This document shows, piece after piece, positions 33,711 to 52,600 of a DNA stretch of 64,000 nucleotides. Both the position numbers and the translations under genes were made by a program. Under the pieces are notes generated by a model. That model searched no databases. It saw only the letters and a program-made list of their open reading frames with translations, and was not told the DNA's origin. The number at the start of each line of letters is the position of its first letter. The first letter of the stretch is position 1. The stretch spans positions 175,380,868 through 175,444,867 of the forward strand of contig OY294069.1 in assembly GCA_958510875.1 (NCBI GenBank), in the 5' to 3' direction. Source of the stretch: Endomychus coccineus (taxonomy: Eukaryota; Arthropoda; Insecta; Coleoptera; Endomychidae).

Positions 33711-34340
33711 ATGCGATTACATTTATTAACTTTTGTTGTTATTGCTATATCTTTGGTGAGCGTTTTTCATAATAATTATTTTCTTCATAATTCAATGAAA
33801 CAAAACAATTTAGCTGCATGACTAATAAATAACTAAATATAAATTTATGGCCAAGTTATGAAAATTAGGAAATGCATAATTCAAAAACATGTGATTCATA
33901 AATGAATCACGGTTTTTATAAGTGTTAGCCACTAATACCTTGTGTGCTTAATAGGTGTGGGTATCCCAAAAAAATCCTCTTGTTCATACTTTGAATCATA
34001 ATTGACAAAACTTAATATTATCATGTATTTGGCGATTCCAATTTCACATAAGAATGCTTTTTAGTAAGTAGCTAGAAGCAATCCAAGGGCTCTTTAAAAT
34101 GACAATTGGTTATATAATTTGGAGAATGTATTTTATAAATAATTTGTTTTTCAGTTTATAGATACAAATGCGAAAGAAATCAAATGCCAGGATAAAGGGT
34201 TTGTTTGTTTTGATGCCACAAGATTTTATCAATGTGTAGATAATGGAAAAACTGAAATAATTACGGGACAATTACAAAAATGCCCATTAGGGTTAAGATG
34301 TAACAATGATTTGGACAATGAATGTCAGGAAGAAATATGA
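33711..34340 (+). CDS. Small secreted six-cysteine protein (CBM14/peritrophin-like)
   Basis: Two exons, 33711-33755 and 34155-34340 (donor GTGAGC, acceptor TTTTTCAG), give 76 aa. Exon 1 encodes a signal peptide, MRLHLLTFVVIAISL. Exon 2 encodes FIDTNAKEIKCQDKGFVC, DATRFYQCVDN, KCPLGLRC and NECQEEI. The mature chain has six cysteines, with a GF.C...FYQC...C..GLRC pattern that resembles the chitin-binding type 2 (CBM14) fold of peritrophin-like insect proteins, although no aromatic chitin-binding surface can be verified. It starts 559 bases after the PDE stop, on the same strand. Each exon is short. A secreted role is firm if the gene is real. The ligand is inference. Confidence 0.72.
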
Positions 34341-35050
34341 AAGAATCATCGTAGCCAACGTTAGTTATACTTCACAACAGACAAAAGAACACGCCATACC
34401 TATCATTCAACGTCATTCTTGTTAACGAAGTGAGAATTCAAGACAATTCGAGTGTGGTTGAAATAAGCGAAATGTTCTTTCTCACAGCTCTCATTTGTTC
34501 AGGCATTCTCTTTATTGGTGCCCCAATATCTAAATCCGTTCGCAAGTCTAATCTTTTCGCTTTGGATTTGTACAAACACCGAACATACACAACCAGTACT
34601 TTAAAAAGCCAAATATTCCAGGTAATATGCAATGAGTAAACTATTTATCACAAACTAAACTTGAACTGATTTACACTTCTCTTGGAAATATGCTACGTCA
34701 GTTTTAAATCTTCTTATAATTCGGTGAATAACTGCGATGTCATCATCATTGAAATCGAATTCTCCATAAAATTGTTCTAATTTCGTAAGAAATTTTTAAA
34801 TCTTATGAGATTGATCTTGAATTCCGGTCAACATAAAATCAATGGCAGGCTTTTGTGTTTACAGATCAACAAGAGGTTAAGATACGTAGCATACGACAGT
34901 ATCGTTTAGTCTTAATGGCAAGTAACCGGTATTGAATATGGCAGGTGATAAATATTAGAATTATACAGTTTTAACTCTTTCTTGTGAAGAATTATATGTT
35001 GCAACTATTCCTTAAGTTACTCGTGTGATTGGAAGGTATTTTTGATGACG
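34341..35050. other. Intergenic, no gene recognised
   Basis: AT-rich. Opposed 64-69-codon frames at 34430-34639 mirror each other on the two strands. I cannot tie either to a family. Confidence 0.35.
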
Positions 35051-35214
35051 TTATGCTCTTTTGGCTGCAGGAAAATTACAAGGATATATTGTGTTACTAA
35101 AGATAATGAACTATGGAAACAATGGATATCGGCTGTCCCTGTGAAAGATTTCATAGTAACAACAATGGCCCAACAAGGTTCTCGTAGTGAGTGTACATTT
35201 TGTCAATTATTTTG
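35051..35214 (+). pseudogene. THAP-domain-like fragment
   Basis: One frame reads LCSFGCRKITRIYCVTKDNE, LWKQWISAVPVKDF, and ends SECTFCQLF-stop. THAP zinc fingers have C..C, then 'W..AI.R..F' and a final C..HF. Here the last His is not seen. THAP domains occur in P-element-type transposases and host regulators. No flanking exons were found. Confidence 0.33.
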
Positions 35215-37548
35215 AAATTATAACAACTTGGATACTAAATATTCTGTAATATATATGTAACAATAATGCACTCACAACCATGGCTGAATTGACTAAATTC
35301 AAAACTTAATAAAATTATGTAGAATTCCATCTTTGACTCGGAAGACATTGTCTCATTTTATGCTTTTAAAAAATGCGTAAACTAGAACATAATAAATTGT
35401 TAAAATTCGGATATTCGTTGAATTTGGAGCACTCTATCCTACAAATCTGGAACGTCAAAATGTTAAAGTAGCCCTTAATGTATTCAATGAATGTTATACA
35501 GGCTCTATTTCAATTTGGTTCAAATATAGAGCATTCCAAATCCACAGTCCAGTTTATAAATATTATATTAACTTGGTGGAAAAAAAATGTAAAAATCCCC
35601 TCAAAAGGCAAACGATAAAGGGGCATTTTCCAGGAACTAGGACGATTCAAAACTCAAGTTTTTAAGAAATTTGTTAGATTTGTTAGATACGTGAAAGTCA
35701 GTAGCGTAGCTAATTCCCGCTCCGCCCCCCAACACTCGAAATTAACATTTTGATTTTCTCGTGCACCCTCTACACCGCGGGGGCGTTATCTACGCCACTG
35801 ATGGAAGTCCAGTTCAGCTTTAAATAAATTAATAACCCCGACACATACAGCATGGTCACAAACAGTTCACGAAATTTTAGAAATAATTTCGTGTTTTGTT
35901 TCAAGGAGCTCAATTTAAGGAGTTTCCGGTAGTGTTAGCGGGGGAAAATATAAGAGCAAGCGCAGCGCGAGAGCGGAGGTCTGGCAACGCTGTAAATATT
36001 GCCGGCTGGAGTTGAATACATAAACACATGTAAAAATAATAACCAACAGTTCCTCAAAGAATGGCTATTGTAAAAATATTACGAGTATTTAATAAGTTTT
36101 AATAAAAAAGTAGTTTTAATTGCTCATTTTCAGCGCTATTTTTCATAGAAATAATTAGTGGAACTAGCTCAAACTTGCACAGAATATTATTGTAATGTTA
36201 TTCCATTTAAAAAAAAAAGCATCGATATATTTTAAAAAACGGTGTAGTGAAGCCCTTCAAAAAATTAGACGTATTCTTATATTGTTATTCTCAACGGTCT
36301 GTGAAAATTTCAAAAAATTTTATCATAAAAAACTATCTCTAGCGAACCTCCTCAACTTAAAAGCAAATGGGGTGCAACTAAGGACTTAGTTTACATCTGG
36401 CAACCCTGTTGAAACAGGAAGTCCATTAATATATGTCCTAAAGAATAAATAAAACTTTACGTTTTACTGTCGGTAGTGGAGCATTGTGCTTGCTGTAACG
36501 TACGTGACCAGCTGATGATGATAGAGCTCAGGCCTTGTACTATAGGGGGTATTGGCCAGACACATTATATTGTTTCACTAGACAAGTAAAGCACTAGTGT
36601 GTTGTCTGAAGATGTGCAATGCGCGCAAGCCGACTGACTCACTTTCCTTACGGCAGTAACTCGCGATAGAAGCACGGTTATAAATTTGATTTGAGAATTT
36701 TTAAACTTTTAAATCTGTTCTACGAATAATAAAATAAACGAACAGTACCCAATTTAATTCTAGTTCTAGAACCATCTTAAGTAAATTATTTTATGCTTAC
36801 CACAAGACATCTTGAAGCGAAATGGCTTATTCGGATGCAACATGGGTATGGTCTAACAAGATACGTATTAATGGAACGCTCATTTTATACCCATCTCTGT
36901 CGAATCTCGCTGGCACTAATAAATCACTATAATACCACTCATTTATGCTGGTTTAAAGCACTTTAATTGCCAATTGAAAGCATTGAAAGGTGTGAAATAA
37001 AACAACTACATGTTTGACGAATTTTATTATATTAAATCAAGTTAACTAACTCAATATAACTGGGAAGTTATGCAAAACAATCTACATTTACATTTCAAAT
37101 GGTACATTGATTAACTTTTATAAAATAAACAGTAGGTACCAATCAGAGGGAGAATATCGAGGGACCAAGCTAATTATTCAAGCCATACATTTCCTAAATA
37201 TTCATATAAGTAGAAATGAAAATACAACAAGAATATTTCATTTGGTCACTTGTTTAATATTGCAAACACCTTAATTTTCCAAATAATATTTTTTTTACAT
37301 AACATTTAGGATTAGTACACGAATTATGAATAAAATTTTGAAAATGGGACCATTGCAAGATTCCTATTCAGCTGAAATGAAGTTCAATATTACAATATCC
37401 AATTAGTCAATCACAATAAAGTAGAACAATATCGTACATGAACCTTGTACACTAGTATATGAAGTAAATGATAAGAGGTGAGTATACCATATTTTGCCAG
37501 ATTGGCAAAGGGTTGCGACATTGACAGAAGTATAATACTCTTGAGGAA
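35215..37548. other. Intergenic, no gene recognised
   Basis: No convincing frames. A 9-bp-stem hairpin, CACGAAATT and complement, lies near 35868-35893. Around 36360-36380 a repeat shared with 24240 occurs. The left part of 37480-37548 is probably the UBE2E 3' UTR. Confidence 0.35.
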
Positions 37549-44467
<6,919 letters not shown>

Positions 44468-45166
44468 ATGCTAAGCCAAATCAATATTGTTTTGAAACAA
44501 GCTCTTATTACATTCGGTTCCAAAAATGAATCGTTACATCAGAATATCGAAATTTTGAAGACTTTAATGGATAAACTCAAGGCAGAAGATGTTAAAGAAA
44601 TACCCGATTTTATGAAGAGCGGGATATGGGATAATCCCGGAAAAGCACCAGTCACTTACATAGACATTTATCAGGATAACAATTTGTCATTTGGTGTGTT
44701 TGTTCTTAAGCCTGGCATGAGGTTACCATTACACAATCATCCAGACATGCATGGCTTGATAAAAGTTGTAGCTGGACAAGTTAGAATAACCAGTTACTCT
44801 TTTAACACTGAAAGAACTACTTTATTTGACGCGAAAAGTACAACTTCAATCCCTGGATATTTACGTCAAAGCTTAGTGGTCGAAAAATCGATAGAAATTG
44901 TAGCAGATAAACAAAATAAGTGTTGTGTTTTATATCCTGAAGATAATAATCTGCATGAAATAGAAACTGTTGGTGGTGCAGCTGCATTTATAGACGTTTT
45001 AGCTCCTCCATATGAGACTGAAATTCCTCAATTTGGAATTAGGAAATGTAGTTATTACAAAATATTAACAGAAGTAGCACCAAATATATTTAAGTTGAAA
45101 AAAATTGGTACTCCAGTAGATTTCTGGACGGATACATCACCTTATAAGGAAGAAGTGTTACTGTGA
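44468..45166 (+). CDS. ADO: 2-aminoethanethiol (cysteamine) dioxygenase, ADO/PCO family
   Basis: An uninterrupted 232-aa frame (vertebrate ADO has about 270). The cupin core carries PLHNHPDMHGLIKV with iron ligands His89 and His91, and a third candidate at His163 in NNLHEIETVGGAAAF. LAPPYE follows as in the family. ADO is an Fe(II) enzyme that oxidises cysteamine to hypotaurine and also oxidises N-terminal cysteines of proteins as an oxygen sensor feeding the N-degron pathway. The ATG at 44468 is the first in frame. The gene is intronless, as in mammals. AATAAA at 45687 is a possible poly(A) signal. Confidence 0.93.
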   Translation: MLSQINIVLKQALITFGSKNESLHQNIEILKTLMDKLKAEDVKEIPDFMKSGIWDNPGKAPVTYIDIYQDNNLSFGVFVLKPGMRLPLHNHPDMHGLIKVVAGQVRITSYSFNTERTTLFDAKSTTSIPGYLRQSLVVEKSIEIVADKQNKCCVLYPEDNNLHEIETVGGAAAFIDVLAPPYETEIPQFGIRKCSYYKILTEVAPNIFKLKKIGTPVDFWTDTSPYKEEVLL

Positions 45167-45964
45167 AATCTTGTATTGTACTATTTAGGATTTCCAGCTT
45201 GACGCTTGCTCAAAATAGGTGTTGGTTGATCAACAAGCTTTAATTGGTAGCATGAAATTGGCAAGGATTTTAAAATGATTAGCTTTTGATCAAAAAATGT
45301 GATAATTAGTAATTTTAAATTATTCTATTGTACATGTACATTAATTAATACCCTTTTCAAGATTTTTCGATGAAAATGTAACAGTAAATGAATCAGGAAA
45401 TATAAAAATCATTATATACCATTAAGATAATTATTTGTGAATGGAAGTTCATTTATATCAATGTTAGTATTACCGCCTACATCAGAAATAGATTAGAAAT
45501 TAAAAAAACATGCTTTACCTAAAAAGTAATCACTCTTATGTATATAAAGCTACTGTGCAGCAAAGACTTTATGATAGGGTACATCATGTCATGCATTGAT
45601 AATATAATAGTTGACATCTTTTCAAAATTGGCAACCACACAGGGTTCATGTTGACTGAATTTGAAGAGATTCCATTTGAATCATACAATAAAAGCTCTAA
45701 TTTTTCAAACTTTGTCCAGTATCTTCAAATAATTGATATTGATCTCAGTTTTTGCATTCATATTCTCAAAATATAAGCGCTAAATCAATTTTCGGCGACT
45801 GATTCAATAGTTCATTCAATTAAGTGAAAAAGATTAGACATCAGCAGTGAGGAGAAATCATAAAGGACTCTGATTATAGTGAATATAACACAGGGTGTTA
45901 GAATATGAAGTGTTATTTCCACCATTTCTCATCTGTTGAAGGTACAGACCACAAAACACATGTA
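45167..45964 (+). other. ADO 3' flank
   Basis: AT-rich sequence that likely holds the ADO 3' UTR up to about 45700. Nothing else recognised. Confidence 0.4.
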
Positions 45965-47188
45965 ATGCAATCAAATGGGTATAAAAATAAACCAAACCCG
46001 TAAATCCTTGGGAAGTGGATCGATTTTGACAAAGTGCATTCTTTTCAGAATGTCATCAGAAAAAAAGTTGACCACAAATAAAGTTTATAAACAATAATTC
46101 GCTCATTTTTGAAATTACATACAAATTTCAGAAAAATACAAAATTTGATCATTTTTGATTGGATAAAAACTATTTTTTTGTTATAAACAATTTATTTATT
46201 AACAAAATAGATGAAATCGACCGACTGTAGGTCGTTTCCGGAAAATTTTGGTATTCTGAGTTTGATTTTATCTTCAATATCGTCGAATGTATACCCACTA
46301 AATTGTTATAAACAAATTATATTTATTATTAAATATACGAATTTGACCAAAATGTCTAGTTTATAGTCGTGGATAATTTTGGCCTCTCGAATACGATTTT
46401 ATTGCTATTATGGTCTTTAAATGCATACATAAATTTTTGAATTGTTATTAACAAATAAAGAAAAAAGAAATGTGACATTTTAAAATAATATGTACACTCA
46501 GAACTTGATTTTTTTGACAAAATTTATGGTATTAAGTCTTGATATAATAAAAAAAATGGCTTGCCACTAATTTTAAATAATAGTTTTCTCTTCCGTAACA
46601 ACTCTCCCATACCCCCTTAAAAAAATGTTTAACTTTATATATATTTATTGATACTTTCGTCATACTGAAACATCAAAATTATCATTTTTTTCTAATTAGC
46701 TTTTGAAAATGTCCACGAGTTTGCATTTAAAGACTATAATAGCAATAAAATCGTACTCAGGAAGCCAAAATTATCCGACAGCGACTATAAACTCGACATT
46801 TTGGTCAAATTCGTATATTTAATAATGAATATAATTTGTTTATAACAAATTAGTAAATTTGTGGGTATACATTCGACGATATTGACTATAAAATCGAACT
46901 CAGAATAACAAAATTATTATTTAATTAACGACCCTATAGTGGGAGTTTTGGTCTAATTCATCTATTTTGTTAATAAATAAATTGTTTATAACAAAAAAGT
47001 CAAATTTTGCATTTTTTAGACATTTTTGTGATTTAAAGTCGAGCTAATTTTATATATTGTTTATAAACAAATTGCGCAACTTTATTTGTGGTCAACTTTT
47101 TTTCTGATGACATTCTGAAGACATTTTGTCCCATCAAAATCGTTCCATTTCCCAAGGATTTACGGGTTCAATATTCATTTGACTGCAC
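45965..47188. mobile_element. Foldback element, ~1.2 kb
   Basis: It begins ATGCAATCAAATG and ends with a near complement. Arms of about 600 bases each meet near 46590. Shared blocks include CCCGTAAATCCTTGGGAA and GTTGACCACAAATAAAGTT. Inner arms repeat AACAAATTATATTTATTA-like runs in both directions. No coding capacity was seen. Confidence 0.8.
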
Positions 47189-48399
47189 TAATGTTACAGA
47201 TCTAGAAATAAGACATAACGACGACCAGCCAGCCTAAAGACTTGCCGGTTTCACTTTCAGTAAACTCAAGAATTGAAGTCAACAGGCAAAGGACAAAGTC
47301 GTACGTTGTAGATTCAAATGTTAAGCCTATATCAAATTTGTCTTTATGTCTATGTATATAAGGATCATAATATAATACTGTGAAATGTAGGTTCATTGAT
47401 TCGTACTCAACTCTAAATAAATATTTATTCAAGATAACTATAATCTTAGAGAGCTGAATAATTGCTTATTTCGAAATTTGACAATTATTAAAGCAAACCT
47501 ATCGTATTCCCAGATGTTCCAAGTGTAGTAGTATACCACCGTCGCATAATAAAAAAAAATTTGCTTATTCTAACCCTTATTTTTTAAAGGTGTGACATCA
47601 ATATCCGAGTTAATTGTCCATGTAGATCGTGCAACGATTTAGCGGCTTCAAGACAATATTACAGCTGTTATTTGCAATATTAAGCCACAATTGTGCAAAT
47701 ATGTGATGAAAATGACGACCATTTGCAAGAATGGCCGTGTTCCATCAATAACCGCATGCTGTACCTTTGATTTGAATAAAGACATGAATATTCACATTGT
47801 GCAAAAAAACTAGTGGATGAATAAAAATGAAAAATGTTGAAAAGTAACTTACCTAGAACAATCTATTCCTTCACGAATCCAAATGTACAGATCTAATATA
47901 TTATAATAAAACTACAATTTAATTCAATAACTTTATTTAAAAAACACATATAAATAGTAAATATTATAAAACTCTATAATATTCTCAGACTGAATCAGGG
48001 AATAGTTAAAGTTTCAAAGTGGTTTCTACATAAATATAGTCAGTCCCATATTTTTTTTGGCGACACTCTTTATAAACATGTAAAGCCGAACTGCTGTAAG
48101 CCTTAACAGACAGAGGGATAGAGATTTTTCCCATTTTGTATTTTCGAGAAAGTTGAACAACTATACAATTATCTTCCTAACAAATATTATCCTATGGTAC
48201 AATTTCAAAGTGCAATAAATATATTAATATAAATGAGATTTTGTTCATTTTAAGATTAATAAAGGATGAGAATACAATCCAACAAAACAATATCAATTAG
48301 TAAATTCAAAAAAACACTTTCAAATACATAATTCAACATTATCAATTTCATAGGTAAATAGGCTGAAACAGCACAAAATTGTACAACAAATATTCAAGT
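47189..48399. other. Intergenic, tetraspanin 3' flank
   Basis: AT-rich and without clear frames. On the minus strand this holds the tetraspanin 3' UTR. TTTATT (AATAAA on the minus strand) occurs near 47933. Confidence 0.4.
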
Positions 48400-49573
48400 T
48401 TAAACGGACTCGTATTCTTTTCGAATAGAACGTGCGAGACAACAGGCGAACACCACACCAATGAGCTGGAAAAAATACATAAACTAAGCTTTTGTTCAAT
48501 CAATAATTTTTGGAGTCATGTCTTTCCATTGATGAGAAATAATCACAGTTATCCACTAAAAATATATACACATATATATTTTCAATTAATGACTCTTTAT
48601 GAGAAAAAATCATATTCAAAAGTTAAATATCGTATGATTGAGGCATATAAGGGTACATAACGTTACTAAAAGTGATGATCATCATAAATTTCCCACCATG
48701 TGACCAAATTTTCCGACTTACAGAATTTTTTTTTACAATCATAATGTACGGCGGCATATCATTTCTTATGTTTTCAATCATCATGATGTATGACATAGCA
48801 TTTCTTATGTTTTTTGGGTCAGTTATAACGAATTTTGACTTAGTTTTGTTCTGATAAGACATGGAAATCGTTTATTTGGGAAATTTGGGAAAATTAAGGA
48901 ATAATTTTCAAGATTATATTAGATTTTTATTGATGAAAAAAGTTTATTCGGAGATCATGGTTATCAAATTTTTTTTATCAATAAAAATCTAATATAAACA
49001 AATTTAACACAATTATTCTTGTCTCTCTTTTGTTACCTTAATTTTCCTAAATTTCCCAAATAAACGATTTCCATGTCTTATCAGGACAAAACTAAGTAAA
49101 AATTCGTTATAACTGACCCAAAAACATAAGAAATGATATGTCATACATGATAATTGAAAAAAAAAAGAATTTTCATAATTTGGTAAATTCATGTTTTCCA
49201 TGACTTTTCAGAACAAAATTCAAAAATTCGTTATTAGTGAAACAAAAAACATAAGAAATGATGTGTCGTACATTATCATTTGAAAAAAAAAATAAAAAAA
49301 TTCCATAACTCGGAAAAGTTGGTCACATGGTGGGAAATTTATGATGATCATCACTCTTAGTAACGTTATGTACCCTTATATACCTCAATCATACGATATT
49401 TAACTTTTAAATGCGGTTTTCCCGCGCTACGAGTGGAAAATTCGTAGAAAATTGAAATCTGGATAGTCAATTCTTATGGTAAATTTACTGCCGAACAACT
49501 TTTGTTTAAGACTTTTTTCCTAAAATGCATAGTTTTAAAGCTATTAACGTTTTTTTGCCGAAAAACACGGAAA

Positions 49574-49634
<61 letters not shown>

Positions 49635-52600
49635 TGCGACATTTTCCTACATTGGAGATTTTCTCTAACTATTTTTTTTGTAATCTACGCAAAATTTCCT
49701 AACTTTCTTACTCTCAAACCAAAAGTCTGAAAAAAAATCCCAAAACCCACAAAATCCGGTAAAATGACTGTACTAGTACATTTTGTGAAAGTATTTTGTA
49801 AAATTTAATACGAGTTATGTTCCAAGATGTAACGAAACGTGATTTGAGTTGAATATATTCTTTGTGATTCAACATCCGGCAAGGTATTACCCAAATAGTT
49901 GTTTAAGAATCAGTCACGGTTCTTTTATTATCAAACGGCGGGTTTTGCCCGCGTTTGTTACTGTGGTTAAGGTAAATTTTCCATTATTGACCGTCGCCGT
50001 GTTCCGGAACGAATCTTTTACGTAAATCATTTTTTTCTCGAAAACGGCTTTGACTGGAAATTTGTAATTTGGCACGTTTTTAGGTAATCCTTGGGGTCAA
50101 CAGACGGTCACTTGATTTTGGCGGTTCGATTTTCTGTTTCCGAGTTATGTAAACATGTGCGATTTTTCAAAATGTCCAAAAACTTAAATAATTTTGATTA
50201 ACTTTACTGGACACGTTCCTTTTTGACAGTCTTCCGAACCCCTATCGAAATTGGCGAGTATTTTTCCGGGCGTGTACATATTTTTTTCAAAGTGTCACTT
50301 TGAGTCGTTCTGGTGCCAAAAAAGTAGCGAGGTTTGGAAAACCGAGCAACAGTTCGACAGGAAATTTAAAGGAGAAAAACTCTCTAGATACTTCTGTTTC
50401 GAAAACGTCGGGAAAATGGACTTTTGATGGAAAACGTAAAACCATTCGTTTCACACTTAATCGTAATACGAGTTCTTTGTAATCATTTAACTCAGATTGT
50501 CTAGCTGTAATAAAAGATGCTATGTTCTAAAAGAAGAATAAAACTGTTATTCTCCTAACCTATTTTAATTTTGATAGTGTCCAATAGATGACACTACTAA
50601 TAGGCATATTTGTTAAGACATTAATAAATAATAAACATTGCCTATCCATGTATTGAACCTCCGTGATAGTTTTCTTACAAGAACTATTTCCAAAATAAAC
50701 TTTATACCGGGATATCAAAAATTATCGTGGTCAAGGGTGGTTGTGGAATCTAAAACGTGTGTCTTACTTTACGTTTGAAATAATTATGTCACTGTCACAC
50801 TGACATCATCAATAACCTACAAATTTCATACCTATTTATTTCAGTTGTAAAACAATAATGAACTACAAATTATGAAATAACGGTTTTAGTAACAAGAAAT
50901 GTTCGAAATGTGAACTTTGAACATTTTTAAAGGTCGTGATAGCCCCAAACCGGGTCCAAAACCGTTAATTTTCGATAAATCGAATGACGTTCACGTGAGA
51001 AGCCCGTAGCACGCGAGTTAGAAAAGTGCAAACTGGTTGTACCTAATACGGCTTTACGACGACTTTTCGCGTGCCGTTTTCGCTCCATGTAGTTAGATTT
51101 AGTGTCGGACCGTGCCCGACGGCCCTCCTTTTTTCGATAAATGTCCATTAAATAGGAAAATTTAATTAAAACAGTTTGAGCTATTCTCAGATCTCAGCTA
51201 TGCGCGTCTAACGTGAGACGTACCGAAGGGAATTTTCTAGCTACCAAAATATACCCAAAGGTGGTAAAAGCTAGCGGCCTATAGCCGAAAACACTTTATT
51301 ACAACTGGCGCCGGCCGCACGGGGCACGAAACGGCCCCGAATTAACAAGACCTAGGTAAAACGTGTAAACTCTAACTGAAGCGCAGCGAGCTCCTCGAGG
51401 CATATGTCAAAATGATTTCGTTCGTAGCTAATTACATAGGACGTCTGGCGTTCATGCAATTATGTTTTTATACAATTCGAACCTTCTAATTTCGATAGGC
51501 CACGTGAAAATTCCGGAGCTCGAAGCGCTAGAAACTTCTGAGCGTAATACTATTCGTATAAAATTGCGAAATTTCGCACTTTTAGAAATTTCAAATTAAT
51601 CAATTTGACACAAGTTTTGGGGATATTTTCATTTCAAACGTGAAGTAAGACACACGTTTTAGATTCCACAACCAGCCTTGACCAAGATAATTTTTGATAT
51701 CCCCGTATTACAGATTTTGTGCTGGATGTGTCTTAATCTATGCGTGAAAATTATTATTTTGATTACGCATACCTGAAATATAGATATTCCAATACCAACA
51801 CCTCCAATAACAGCTCCATATTTAGAAAACACTTGCACCAATTTATCAAAGCAAGAAGCAGTATATTTATTCTCAGATTTCATGGTACACGAACCATCAT
51901 TAGGAGTATTAGGACAACAAGTGTGTGGAAGGGAATCGTTCTTTGTAACTTTATACCAATCGCCGGGTCCCTCAACTCCGCAGCATTCAGCCTAAAATAC
52001 AACAATGCTGAAAATCGCTTGAATCTTAATATTCTCAATCAATAACTTACTTCATGTTGTGCGATATCCCAGGTGTTCTTGATGTCATCATTGGTATAAT
52101 ATTCGGAAATAGTTGAATTCAATTTGCTTTTCAACATTACAGACACTTCGTTTCGACGAACATAACTCATTATTCCGGCAGTCACTTCCAGAATGAATAT
52201 AACTAGCAGCAAAACGGAGAACTGTAACGAAACAATGTCAAAAAATGCTTACAAGTTGAGGGATTCGAAGAGCATACTGTAATAATCATGCAGTGGTTTT
52301 CCTTGACTGCTCCACAACATCCAAAAAATGCTACGACGAAAATTATCACTCCAACTACGATCAATACAATGGGGGCCAATTGAAAACTTGGATACACAAA
52401 ATTCGAGTAATGTGCATATGCCAAATGTATCATCGCCCCTACAGATAGTATTGCGATTCCCGATATCTGTAAATTTAATAGAAAGTCAGTTTCATCCATC
52501 AATATTTTCTAATTTCTGGTAAATCCAGAGCAAACATGTCTACAGTCATGTTGTATCAAGTCTGGTTTAATTTACACAAATAAAAAATATATAATTTGAT

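Noticed and set aside
34430..34639. Opposed 69- and 64-codon frames
   Set aside because: Mutual shadows. Neither has flanking splice sites that extend it into a gene.
45965..47188. CRISPR-like or satellite array
   Set aside because: The repeats are inverted arms of a palindrome, not regularly spaced direct repeats, and the DNA is eukaryotic.
49502..49702. 66-codon frame with a Tyr-Ile repeat
   Set aside because: Translation of the TA microsatellite.
52203..52277. Extension of the tetraspanin exon 2 frame past the donor
   Set aside because: The frame stays open, but the extra residues do not fit the family, and the GTATGC donor at 52277 joins exon 3 in phase.
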